Source: Saprospiraceae bacterium (lineage in GTDB: Bacteria > Bacteroidota > Bacteroidia > Chitinophagales > Saprospiraceae). From it: DNA of 64,000 bases. A program made the position numbers and the translations under genes. The DNA is taken from NCBI GenBank assembly GCA_016787575.1, contig JAEUUO010000009.1:1-64000 (forward strand), written 5' to 3'. Shown here one piece after another: positions 50,768-60,015 of the stretch. A model generated the notes under the pieces. The model had not been told where the DNA came from, did no database searches, and worked only from the letters and a program-made list of their open reading frames with translations. Positions within the stretch are counted from its first letter, which is position 1, and each line of letters begins with the position of its first letter.

Positions 50768-52996
50768 TTAAATTGGATTGCACATTGGAATTTTCGTACT
50801 ATCTCCAATAAATTTTAGTATTGGTAAGTCTAATTTTATCAAACTTCCTTGTCCTTCAACCAATTTAAGGCTTTGATTAACCGGCACATTATAGAAGGAT
50901 TGGGTTTTTAGAGTTCTTGGCCAGGTAATACTCAATTCATCGATAATATTCGCTTGACCCAGCCCAATATCTTTTCTAAGGGATGTACTTCCAAAGCTAC
51001 CTCCAGAATTGACATCTCGATAAATTGCACGTTTCACTCCATTTTCTGTTATTACAATTTTAATTCTGGCACCAATTGCTGAACGATTTGATTCTTTACC
51101 CTCCAAAAGTAAATGTAACCAACGGTTTGTGTTTTGGCCTGGATTTAAATAGAGTGAATTGTGAAAATAATCACCGGGATAAGCACCGCCAATGATTACA
51201 TAAATATCCTGATCGCCGTCATTATCAATGTCGGTTATGGCAACAGCATGCCCTTTTTGAAGATTTGCCACACGGGCAACAACCGATATATCCATAAAAC
51301 TGCCTTTACCAGTATTTCTAAAAAGTTTATTAGGAACAATTGCCTCAAATTCTGGATTACCAGTTGCCAGATACATGTCTAAAAAACCGTCATTATCGAT
51401 GTCTCCAAAATTTGATCCCATTGCAAATACCGGAAAATCTAGACCTGCCGATTTCGATACGTTGGTAAAAGTGCCATTTTTATTATTTTGGTACAAATAC
51501 ATTTTACTGCCTGTATGAGGAAGGCCCAAGGCTTCGGAACACATGGTATGGGCAATTGATTTACCAAATGCATAGCCACATACAAAAATATCTAGCCATC
51601 CATCGTTGTTATAATCCCAAAACCAAGTAGGAAAGGTTCTAATTTTTATATCATCTAGTCCAGCTGCCTGAGTAACATCTTTAAACTGTGGAATTTTGTC
51701 TTTAATGCCTGTATTTTTAAATAATCGTTGATTGCCTGCAGCGCTTGAAATGTATATATCTTCCAAACCATCATTGTCATAATCGCCTGCAGTCACCCCT
51801 TTTGTAAAATCAATGATTCGGCAACCAGCTTTTGCTGCGGATTCCGTGAAGGTGCCGTCTGAATTATTGATAAATAATTGACTAGGGTAAGTGGCTCGTT
51901 GATTTGAAGTTTCATTACCTATAAATAAATCCAGCCACCCATCTTTATTAAAATCCCTCCAAACAGCTGCTTGTGTTGGAAAATAACATAACAAACCTGC
52001 TTTTACAGTTACATCTGTAAAGGTTCCATCCCCATTGTTTTTAATCAATGAATTTGGTTGTTCCCCAAATTTATCCATCCAGGCCCCTCTTAAAACAAAT
52101 ATATCCAGATGTCCATCATTATTATAGTCAAGCTGCATGATGTTTAATCCTCCTTTGAGCAAACCTAAATTAGAACTGTTTGAAACATTATTAAAACTAC
52201 CCTTTCCATCATTTACAAAAAAATGCATGGGTTCAGTTAGGCCCCAATCAGAAGTTACTGCGTCTAATAAATAGTCATTATTAAAATCATCTACTATTAA
52301 ACCACCTGCCATATTTTTTGTATTCAGTCCAAGATACGGCGCAATGTCAACAAAAGGTTTAAAGGGCACTGTAACTGGATCTTTGTCCAAATTAGGAAGC
52401 AAATATTTTTTAGGAACAGCAGCAGGATATTCACCGACAGTCATGTAAGCAATATTCAGTAACCAACGAGCTGATAAATCATCCGGGTTCCGATCTAAAA
52501 TATTTGTAAATAATTTTATGGCAGTTTGTGACCCGGATTGATCTTTGTGGATACCTGTACCGCGTATAGGTAATAAACAAGATTCAGCAGTATGGTTGTT
52601 AATACAATTTTCCCGTTCGCCCATTCTTAAATAAGCTAAAGCCAGTTTACTCATTAAAGTAGCAGTTCCACTGCCATATGGATCCTTTAATTTACTTGCA
52701 ACCATTTCAAAAGCCTGAATTGTTTCCCGTTCTCTACCAAGTGCTAATAGAGTTGTTCCTTTACCAAAGAGGCACTCCATTTTCTCTTCAAAACTTAAGT
52801 TAATTTTAAGCAATGAATCATAATAAGCCAATGCATAGGTAGGAAAATAAAAATTTTCCTTTACGGAATTTTTTTTGAATGTTTTATCAAGCAAGTCAAC
52901 CATATTTGCTGATTGATCAACAGACGGTTTACAGCTTATTAATAAGAGAACTAAAAGCAAACAAAGCCCAATTTTAAATTGAATTGCCCTAATCAT
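50768..52996 (-). CDS. CRTAC1/ASPIC-type FG-GAP repeat lipoprotein (paralogue 2)
   Basis: 742 residues, almost the same length as the neighbour and similar along the whole sequence. The signal peptide reaches a lipobox at LLISCKPS. The Cys-containing NHTAESCLLPIRGTGIHKDQ segment is identical in both proteins. FG-GAP loops include DFNNDYLLD, DYNNDGHLD, DFNKDGWLD, DYDNDGLED and DIDNDGDQD. The ASPIC/UnbV end is GARIKIVITE, VNSGGSFGSTSLRKDIGLG. A weak -7-like TATATTTA lies at 53009-53016. Recent tandem duplication is indicated by equal domain order. Role unknown. Confidence 0.88.
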   Translation of the reverse strand: MIRAIQFKIGLCLLLVLLLISCKPSVDQSANMVDLLDKTFKKNSVKENFYFPTYALAYYDSLLKINLSFEEKMECLFGKGTTLLALGRERETIQAFEMVASKLKDPYGSGTATLMSKLALAYLRMGERENCINNHTAESCLLPIRGTGIHKDQSGSQTAIKLFTNILDRNPDDLSARWLLNIAYMTVGEYPAAVPKKYLLPNLDKDPVTVPFKPFVDIAPYLGLNTKNMAGGLIVDDFNNDYLLDAVTSDWGLTEPMHFFVNDGKGSFNNVSNSSNLGLLKGGLNIMQLDYNNDGHLDIFVLRGAWMDKFGEQPNSLIKNNGDGTFTDVTVKAGLLCYFPTQAAVWRDFNKDGWLDLFIGNETSNQRATYPSQLFINNSDGTFTESAAKAGCRIIDFTKGVTAGDYDNDGLEDIYISSAAGNQRLFKNTGIKDKIPQFKDVTQAAGLDDIKIRTFPTWFWDYNNDGWLDIFVCGYAFGKSIAHTMCSEALGLPHTGSKMYLYQNNKNGTFTNVSKSAGLDFPVFAMGSNFGDIDNDGFLDMYLATGNPEFEAIVPNKLFRNTGKGSFMDISVVARVANLQKGHAVAITDIDNDGDQDIYVIIGGAYPGDYFHNSLYLNPGQNTNRWLHLLLEGKESNRSAIGARIKIVITENGVKRAIYRDVNSGGSFGSTSLRKDIGLGQANIIDELSITWPRTLKTQSFYNVPVNQSLKLVEGQGSLIKLDLPILKFIGDSTKIPMCNPI

Positions 52997-53304
52997 ATTT
53001 GATTTAATTAAATATAAACATCAATACTACCAAAAATCCAAAGAAAGACTAAAGATATTTAATAATTAAAAAATGAAATTTAGGATTTATCATTTGATTG
53101 ATGAAACGGTAAATATTTAATTTGAAATTTCAATTTAATTAAAAAAATTACAATTATCAACAGTTTTTTAAGTATTTTACATTTAAATGATGGCTTATAA
53201 CTCTATTTTTTTAAAAACAAATTCTATTTTATTTTAATAGAACATATATATTACATTAATAAATATACTTAGGGAGTTTTTATAAAATTTAGTTTAAATT
53301 AAAG
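52997..53304. other. AT-rich divergent intergenic region
   Basis: 308 bases between the divergent lipoprotein and tocopherol-cyclase-like genes. It holds TTGAAATTTCAA, a 12-bp palindrome, and TTCTATT (53222-53228) with AATAGAA (53236-53242) around a 7-base loop. No gene. Only weak promoter matches are present. Confidence 0.5.
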
Positions 53305-54279
53305 ATGTTATTAAAGAAATGGAGTGCTTTTTTTAATCCTGAACAGTTTCAGGGTTGGGGAAAAAAGAAAAATTACTTTGAGGGTTGGTACTTTAAAATA
53401 CTCAACAAAGAATGCAACCAGGCTCTGGCTATTATACCGGGTATTGCAATGGATGCGGAGGGTAAGAAAAAAGCATTTATTCAACTATTGGATGGCAAAT
53501 TGCATCGTTCGGAATATTATTCGTTTGACGGATCTGCATTTCAAGCAAAACCAGGTTTATTTGAAATAAAGATAGATCAAAACTGTTTTACACAAAATTC
53601 CATTCAACTGGACCTTCCTATATTAAAAGGGTCTCTCAACTTTGAAAATCCGATTGGATGGCCAAAGCCCTGGTACTCACCTGGAATTATGGGCCCGTAT
53701 GCATTTGTACCGTTTATGGAGTGTTATCATGGCATTGTAAGCATGGACCATGCTATAAATGGTAAGCTGGCATACAATTTAGATACCATTGATTTTACAG
53801 ACGGAAGGGGTTATATTGAAAAAGACTGGGGACATTCATTTCCATCATCTTATGTTTGGATGCAATCCAATCATTTTAGTAATTCGGGTATTTCCTTTAA
53901 GGCTTCGGTAGCAAATATTCCCTGGATCCGAAATTCATTTGTTGGTTTTATTGCTGGTTTATGGTATCAAAATCAGCTTATTCGATTTACAACATACAAC
54001 AATACCCGTCTTAGAAAATGCAAGATTTTATTGGATCATGTTGAGCTAATATTGGAAAACAAAAAATATTTATTGGAAATTTATGCACACCGCAATCAAG
54101 CAACTCAACTTGCTTCACCCATTCAAGGAGTTATGGATGGAAGAATTGAAGAAAGCATGAATTCAAGAATTGAAGTTCAATTGTATTCAAAAAAAGAAAA
54201 GAAACTAATTTTTAATGATACCGGGAGGCATACCGCGATGGAAGTAGCTGGAGCTATAGACGAAATTCAAATAAATTAA
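53305..54279 (+). CDS. Tocopherol cyclase-like (lipocalin-type) protein
   Basis: 324 residues without a signal peptide. Conserved segments of the tocopherol-cyclase-like family are present: NYFEGWYFKILN near residue 26, then WYSPGIMGPYAFVPFMECYHGI, and RGYIEKDWGHSFPSSYVWMQSNHF in the centre. The family in plants and cyanobacteria forms the chroman ring of tocopherol; homologues in other bacteria lack the pathway and their substrate is unknown. No prenyl-quinone genes are nearby. I therefore call only the fold. Confidence 0.75.
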   Translation: MLLKKWSAFFNPEQFQGWGKKKNYFEGWYFKILNKECNQALAIIPGIAMDAEGKKKAFIQLLDGKLHRSEYYSFDGSAFQAKPGLFEIKIDQNCFTQNSIQLDLPILKGSLNFENPIGWPKPWYSPGIMGPYAFVPFMECYHGIVSMDHAINGKLAYNLDTIDFTDGRGYIEKDWGHSFPSSYVWMQSNHFSNSGISFKASVANIPWIRNSFVGFIAGLWYQNQLIRFTTYNNTRLRKCKILLDHVELILENKKYLLEIYAHRNQATQLASPIQGVMDGRIEESMNSRIEVQLYSKKEKKLIFNDTGRHTAMEVAGAIDEIQIN

Positions 54280-54287
54280 ACTTCTTA

Positions 54288-55223
54288 TTATTTGTACAAA
54301 TCGTTTTTTACTTTTAAGCCATTGTATATTTTCTCATACATTGGAACGGGAATTTGAATAGATCTGGCCAAACGAACTACATGTCCGGTAAGCGATTCCA
54401 ATTCTGTTTCAGAATTATTTATAAAATCAGTATGCATTGAGGAAGTTGTCTCGGGAGGTAAAAAATGCACTCGATCCATAACAATATTAATAATGTTTGG
54501 GTCGATTGGAATTTCTAATTTCAAAGTAATGGTTTTAAGTTCGTTAATTAATTGCAGAATGGTTTCAATGTGTTTCGGTATAATTCTAAATTCACCAATC
54601 GTGAGATTTAACCAACTGCTCAAACTTGCAACCGGAGATATGAATAAATATTTTTCCCACATGGCTTTTAAAATTTCCTGAGTATGAAATGCAGGTATAG
54701 AAGCTGTTTCCAAAATATTTTTAAACTTGCTGATTTCAGATTCACTGACTTGTTCAGTCCCATAAATTAATTTTGGTTCGATGCCACTTACTATTATTTC
54801 ACCTGGGGCAATTCTTCTCGAAACGATGTATATGCATGCGTTCCATACTGGATTATCTGGAAATAAATTTTTAATTTGTTCGTAACTATCGATGCCATTT
54901 AAAATGGGAATAAAAACAGTATGTGGAGTGATGCAATTTACAAGTGAATCCAATGAAGTTTTTAATCCATAACTTTTAGTACAACAAAAAATAAAATCTA
55001 CCGGATTTAATGAATTTGGTTGATCTGTAATAAAGTCAGGTTTTGCAATAAAATCAAGACTTGGTGTTTTAACATGCAATCCATATTTTTGGATAATTTG
55101 CAAATGTTCACCCCGACAAATAAAACTGATTTGAACCGCAGGATCGTTTTGATAACATTGTGCGAGCATACCACCCAAATAGCCGCCAACACCCCCAAGA
55201 CCTAAAATAGCTATGTGATTCAT
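54288..55223 (-). CDS. panE: 2-dehydropantoate 2-reductase family protein
   Basis: 311 residues. The N-terminal Rossmann motif is AILGLGGVGGYLGG, followed by the FIFCCTKSYGLKTSL and CITPHTVFIPILNGIDS segments typical of ApbA/PanE. The helical C-terminal domain has KAMWEKYLFISPVASLSS with the catalytic Lys and PPETTSSMHTDFINN. It reduces ketopantoate with NADPH in CoA synthesis, but several paralogues with other substrates exist and no other pan gene is nearby, so the gene name is provisional. It ends eight bases from the convergent gene. Confidence 0.85.
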   Translation of the reverse strand: MNHIAILGLGGVGGYLGGMLAQCYQNDPAVQISFICRGEHLQIIQKYGLHVKTPSLDFIAKPDFITDQPNSLNPVDFIFCCTKSYGLKTSLDSLVNCITPHTVFIPILNGIDSYEQIKNLFPDNPVWNACIYIVSRRIAPGEIIVSGIEPKLIYGTEQVSESEISKFKNILETASIPAFHTQEILKAMWEKYLFISPVASLSSWLNLTIGEFRIIPKHIETILQLINELKTITLKLEIPIDPNIINIVMDRVHFLPPETTSSMHTDFINNSETELESLTGHVVRLARSIQIPVPMYEKIYNGLKVKNDLYK

Positions 55224-55275
55224 TCAGTTAAAAATGATTTGGAAATTACAGCAGTCAAGGCAATTCTTTAACTGA

Positions 55276-57321
55276 CTATTTTAAATATTTTTCCAGCCAT
55301 GCTTGTACTTCCTGATAAAAGAATCTGCTGTTTTCCGCTTTTAATATCCAATGATTTTCTTCCGGAAATACAATTAATTTACTTGGAACTTTCTGTCGCT
55401 GTAAAATATGCCAGTTTTCAATAGAATTATTAACAGGAACTCTGTAATCCAATTCCCCCACCGTTACCAACATGGGAGTTTTAAATTGATCTGCATACGT
55501 AAACGGATTTTGTTCTTTCCAAATTTTCGATGTACCCCAAGGTGTACCACCATTCATAGTTTCACGATTGAAGATGGCATCGCTGCTACCCCACTGTGAA
55601 ATACTATTAACAAGTCCTGCATGACTTATCAAACATTTGTAATGAGAAGTGGTTGCTTGTAACCAATTGGCTAAATGTCCACCGTAGCTTGCACCGCCAG
55701 CTGCTTGTTTCGTTCCATCTATAAATGAAAATCGATTGATTGCATCAGCTGCGGCTTCATTGATTTCATCACCAGGGCCTTTAAAAGGATCGAGTGCAAT
55801 ATCTTGTGAGAACTTTTCACCATAACCGGTTGATCCTGTAAAATCAGTTGCCAATACAACATATCCAGGTTTTGCTAAAAGCTGATAGTTCCAGCGGTAT
55901 GACCAATTATCCAGCCAGGCTCCTGCAGGACCGCCATGAATTAATACCAGCAAGGGATATTTTTTTGAGGGATCAAAGCCAGCCGGTTTTACCAATACAC
56001 TTCGAATTTGTTTTCCCCGACTTGATTTAAACCAAATTTCTTCAATTGGATTTAAATCCAATTCTGAAAGTTTAAGTTTATTAAAATAGCTAATACTATA
56101 ATGCGTGCGATCTTCAGTAAAACGAACCACTTCAGGTGGCATCGTAGCCGATTCGTAATTTCCAACGATTATTGGTGGAGTTGTATTGGAACAAGACAAA
56201 TTTGAATAAGATCCAATAGGATCCTTGCTCAATTTACTAAAATTTGCATTGGCAATCGATATGGAATAAATAATGTTATGTCCGCGATCCTCAACGGTTA
56301 AATAAAGTTTATCCTGAGAAAAGCAATAACTTTGAATCGGTCTGTCTAATTTTGAATTTAAAATTATTTTATTGTTTAGATTAGGCCAATCAAAACGAAC
56401 CAAACGATTTTCATTGTAAACTTTATTGTTATTGAACTGACTGGAAAGGCATATCAGGTATTTGCCATCTAAACTAAAACCAGGATTTTCATAATTCTCC
56501 TGACTTGTAGTCAACGCTTTTAAATCAATGCCAGATATAGAGACCTGGAATAGCTGTGAATTTGGTTCTTGGTAAGCAGCAGTATTGTTATTTGTTGTGG
56601 CAGCAAATAAAATAGATTTACTATCCGGAGTCCAACACGCGCTTGAAAAAGAAAATCCCGATGCTTTGCTAATTTCAACGTTTGAAAACAAATTCAATGC
56701 TAGGCTATCCGGATGTATGTATTGAACAAATAAATGCGTTTGTTTTTCATCCAGCCAATGATCCCAATTTCGAATTGGAAAACTTGTATATACTCGAGCT
56801 TTGTATTTAAGTTTCTTCTTTTCCTCAATCATCTTCTTATTGCTTGAATCTGCGTAACACAAAGGATATACTTCACTTGTAAATAGAATTTTTAAACCAT
56901 CGGGGCTCCATTTTGGTCCAGATGCTCCACCTGACAGCTTTGTTAATTTTTGAGCTTCTCCTCCTTGTGCCAAATCAAGCGTATATATTTGTGATTCTTC
57001 TTCTCCATCCCTTTTAGCTACAAAAGCAATTTTTCGGCTATCCGGACTCCATGAGTAGGATGTTTCGGCAGCTTTACCGGAAGTAATTTTTCGAGGTGGA
57101 ACGGATGCATCTGAGGGAGCGATCCATAAATCATTGACTTGTTCTTTGGAATCATAGGAAGGTTCTAACATACTGAAAACAACCCATTTTCCATCCGGAC
57201 TAATAGCAGGTGCACCTACTCGTTTTAATAGCCACATATCTTCATGCGTTATTGGATGTTTAGTTTGAGCAAAAATTAAATGAAAACCAAATAATAATAA
57301 ATAGAATGCAATTCTTTTCAT
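55276..57321 (-). CDS. S9 family prolyl oligopeptidase-type peptidase
   Basis: 681 residues from the ATG at 57321, giving a signal peptide ending IFAQ; the frame opens four codons earlier only with a TTG. Residues about 30-390 are a TolB/WD40-like propeller (AISPDGKWVVFSM, YSWSPDSRKIAFV, PKWSPDGLKILFTS). Residues about 420-681 are the alpha/beta-hydrolase domain with GGASYGGHLA (Ser545), VGELDYRVP (Asp) and PEENHWI (His). It is an exported dipeptidyl or acyl-aminoacyl peptidase. The gene at 57362-57550 upstream is close and probably co-transcribed. Confidence 0.93.
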   Translation of the reverse strand: MKRIAFYLLLFGFHLIFAQTKHPITHEDMWLLKRVGAPAISPDGKWVVFSMLEPSYDSKEQVNDLWIAPSDASVPPRKITSGKAAETSYSWSPDSRKIAFVAKRDGEEESQIYTLDLAQGGEAQKLTKLSGGASGPKWSPDGLKILFTSEVYPLCYADSSNKKMIEEKKKLKYKARVYTSFPIRNWDHWLDEKQTHLFVQYIHPDSLALNLFSNVEISKASGFSFSSACWTPDSKSILFAATTNNNTAAYQEPNSQLFQVSISGIDLKALTTSQENYENPGFSLDGKYLICLSSQFNNNKVYNENRLVRFDWPNLNNKIILNSKLDRPIQSYCFSQDKLYLTVEDRGHNIIYSISIANANFSKLSKDPIGSYSNLSCSNTTPPIIVGNYESATMPPEVVRFTEDRTHYSISYFNKLKLSELDLNPIEEIWFKSSRGKQIRSVLVKPAGFDPSKKYPLLVLIHGGPAGAWLDNWSYRWNYQLLAKPGYVVLATDFTGSTGYGEKFSQDIALDPFKGPGDEINEAAADAINRFSFIDGTKQAAGGASYGGHLANWLQATTSHYKCLISHAGLVNSISQWGSSDAIFNRETMNGGTPWGTSKIWKEQNPFTYADQFKTPMLVTVGELDYRVPVNNSIENWHILQRQKVPSKLIVFPEENHWILKAENSRFFYQEVQAWLEKYLK

Positions 57322-57361
57322 TGTGAAATTCAAATTTTGAATGGAATGAATAATATAAAAA

Positions 57362-57550
57362 CTACTTAGGGTGTTTATTGTATGTGTTTTTTAAACTATC
57401 AACTTGTTGTTGATCCGGAGATTTATGTACAGGAGCTTCTTCTACCTTATTCTTAGCAGTATGGCTTGCATTTTTATTCTTCGAACATTGGCATGCTTGG
57501 TAAAACATACCAATTAACAACATACTAAAATATAATAATCTTTTTTTCAT
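57362..57550 (-). CDS. Small lipoprotein
   Basis: 62 residues from the ATG at 57550, which fits the signal MKKRLLYFSMLLIGMFYQAC with a lipobox Cys at residue 20; the frame opens 14 codons further to a start inside the previous gene. The mature part (CSKNKNASHTAKNKVEEAPV and on) is short, charged and unstructured. It overlaps the 3' end of the preceding gene by 26 bases. No family recognised. Confidence 0.6.
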   Translation of the reverse strand: MKKRLLYFSMLLIGMFYQACQCSKNKNASHTAKNKVEEAPVHKSPDQQQVDSLKNTYNKHPK

Positions 57551-59396
57551 CTTTAAATTTTTTGTTTCCTTCAACTTCCAATAAATAATCACCTGTCGCC
57601 AGATTGTTTTTATTAAAACTTAAATTATGAGTGCCTGAAGTTAAAAAATCATTGTAAAAAACTTTAATTGCTTGACCTTGATTGTTTATGAGTTTAATTG
57701 AAATTTGTTGTGCCTCCGGTAAATTAAAACTGTAATTAAAGGAATTGTTTACCGGATTTGGAAACAACTTTGAATTCATTTCTTCAGGGGAATCATTTTC
57801 AGTTGCACTTACAATGGTATATATTTCAGCAATGGCACTCCGATAAGTATCATAACGACCTTCGCTTGGCACATCACTTCCATAAGAACCATTGATCCAA
57901 ATTCTTGGATAGGTTGAATTGGTATATTGCCTACAGGCACCTATGTAATCACCCCAACGTTCTGTGGTACCATTCAGAAGGTCAACATACGATTCACCAG
58001 AATTGACCAAAACAGATGCCGACCAATCCATATTCTGATCGCAAAAAACTACGCGAAATTGTGGATAAATATCATCGCCGCTACGTAAAAAACCAATCAT
58101 GACAGATAAATCATTTTTATTGTTTGCATAACAAGTTAAACACGGATAGGCATAATCGTAACTGCCTTGTAATCCAAAAGTACTCGATTGTGCTTTTAAA
58201 GACTGGACCGTTATCCTATGATAATTTATATAACCCCAGCCATTTCCTTCATTGGTATTATGGACGACATGAACAATACCATTTAGATAAAAGGCACCCA
58301 ATATCCTGCTGTCTCCGGAATCCAAAACATCATTGGTGCCCAATTGTCCTGCGTTTCCGGCAGGCGCGTATGCAGGTACAGTGATGGTATAACTGGAAAG
58401 ATTTGGATTTCCGGTAAATGCATCATCAATGTACCACAAGCGCAATTTATCTGAACCTCCTGATTTTGAATTTACAAAATACATACCAGGGCCATAATTA
58501 CCTTTCAGACCATATGAAACCGGATAAATAGAAAACGCATTTATTGGTGTATTTGACAATCCAGAATAGTAGTAATATTTTATATTTTGTCTGTTGTAAA
58601 CTGAAGTTTTATCAATTTGAAATATAAGGCTTTCATTTGAAACTCCATCATCACTAAATAAGTTACCGGTAATAAAAATATCATTTGTTGATTGCCCTAG
58701 TCCGGGATAATCAAACCAGGAATTGCTGTTGGTTGGATCTGCTTCAATAGTATAATAAAACCATCCATCCGTTCTGGGATTGTCCGAATATGAAATTGCC
58801 AATAATACTTTTGAAACATTAGCCTTGCTACCATGCAATACTACCATGATAAACCGGTTTTTATCGGAATCAAAAATTACTTTTGGATCATACAATTTAC
58901 TGGTAATGTCATTTCCTGTAAAAAAGTCAGACCAATATTTTCCTGAAAAATAAGTACCAGTTGAACTGTAATACTCAATGCCATCATTATTAACTGCCAC
59001 AATATTTCCGCCGGTAGAAATGGCCAGTGAATTATCTGGTGGTGTTCCATTAAGCATCCAGGGACCTTCAAATTTTCTTGAAATAACAGGGTCAGGCGTT
59101 AAAAATGCAGGTTCATCAGCGGGTCCTTTATAGCTTTGTTTTTTGGTTTGATTCCATAATGCTTTTATTGCTTCAACATCCGGACTTTCATGTTCTGTTA
59201 CATTAAATCGTGTATTTAATTTAAATCTCCAATCACCTTGCGCTTGATTATTTGCTTCAACTGCAATACATTCTTTTCTACTTAAATTTCTTTGACCGGC
59301 AAAAGGGGCAGCTACATTTGGTGTAATAATCAGTTCTTGGCATGTAGACAAAAACTTAAAAAAACAAACAAACGTCAGGGATAAGCAATATTTCAT
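57525..59396 (-). CDS. Secreted protein with type IX sorting domain
   Basis: 623 residues. Signal peptide 1-19 (ending TCQE). The body has beta-propeller-like patterns (NIVAVNNDGIEYYSSTGTYF, DPKVIFDSDKNRFIMVVL, FDYPGLGQSTNDIFITGNLF, RWGDYIGACRQYTN) seen in sialidase-like or 'exo-alpha' folds of Bacteroidota secreted proteins, without an identified catalytic set. Residues about 545-623 are a type A sorting domain (LFPNPVNNSFNYSFNLPEAQ, then DYLLEVEGN). It is exported by the type IX system. Binding partner unknown. Confidence 0.82.
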   Translation of the reverse strand: MKYCLSLTFVCFFKFLSTCQELIITPNVAAPFAGQRNLSRKECIAVEANNQAQGDWRFKLNTRFNVTEHESPDVEAIKALWNQTKKQSYKGPADEPAFLTPDPVISRKFEGPWMLNGTPPDNSLAISTGGNIVAVNNDGIEYYSSTGTYFSGKYWSDFFTGNDITSKLYDPKVIFDSDKNRFIMVVLHGSKANVSKVLLAISYSDNPRTDGWFYYTIEADPTNSNSWFDYPGLGQSTNDIFITGNLFSDDGVSNESLIFQIDKTSVYNRQNIKYYYYSGLSNTPINAFSIYPVSYGLKGNYGPGMYFVNSKSGGSDKLRLWYIDDAFTGNPNLSSYTITVPAYAPAGNAGQLGTNDVLDSGDSRILGAFYLNGIVHVVHNTNEGNGWGYINYHRITVQSLKAQSSTFGLQGSYDYAYPCLTCYANNKNDLSVMIGFLRSGDDIYPQFRVVFCDQNMDWSASVLVNSGESYVDLLNGTTERWGDYIGACRQYTNSTYPRIWINGSYGSDVPSEGRYDTYRSAIAEIYTIVSATENDSPEEMNSKLFPNPVNNSFNYSFNLPEAQQISIKLINNQGQAIKVFYNDFLTSGTHNLSFNKNNLATGDYLLEVEGNKKFKDEKKIIIF

Positions 59397-59418
59397 ATTA
59401 AAATTTTTATGGAATTAT

Positions 59419-59934
59419 TTATTTAGATTTATGAAAATACCACACCATTAATAGTGTACTAATTGCCCAGCCTAAAAGTAAATCGATTAAATCAACTTTT
59501 AGGTAATACCATGAGAAAGAAAACCAATTTATCTCATCCAGTAATTCTTGAAACAGCACAAATAATGAATAATTCATGGAAACTGAGAATCTAAGCCAAA
59601 ATAGCTCAATTAATACAAATTGCAATACAAATGCAATCAGCAATCCAGAAAATAGGGCACAAAGTAAGCAAAGCAATAAATAAGAAATTGATATACCCAC
59701 AATTTGCTTATAGTAAAATATCATAGCCCATGGCTTTCTTAAATTGCCTGTCATAAGATCTTCCTCTTGTTTTTCTATATCTTGACTATTTGGATCAGCA
59801 GGCGAAAGCATGTAGTGTCCATCTTGAGTTAAATTGCTACTTAAAATAGCTACAAATGCTTTACTGCTTGCAGTAAACTTGTAAAAATCATCGTGAAAAC
59901 CACCCATCAAGCTACCAGTCAGCATTTTTTCCAT
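59419..59934 (-). CDS. Membrane protein of unknown function
   Basis: 171 residues with about three to four membrane segments: about 76-100 (ISYLLLCLLCALFSGLLIAF), 100-125 and 148-165 (LLGWAISTLLMVWYF). The first 70 residues are soluble and include MGGFHDDFYKFTASSKAFVA. No family recognised. It lies between the secreted protein gene and the glycosyltransferase cluster, with 22 and 81 bases on either side. Confidence 0.65.
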   Translation of the reverse strand: MEKMLTGSLMGGFHDDFYKFTASSKAFVAILSSNLTQDGHYMLSPADPNSQDIEKQEEDLMTGNLRKPWAMIFYYKQIVGISISYLLLCLLCALFSGLLIAFVLQFVLIELFWLRFSVSMNYSLFVLFQELLDEINWFSFSWYYLKVDLIDLLLGWAISTLLMVWYFHKSK

Positions 59935-60015
59935 TTAAGTGAATTTTCGATTAAAAATAATGAATTCTATTTGAAATTTAAAATCCATTAATTGGAAGGG
60001 CTTAAATTTTGGAGA

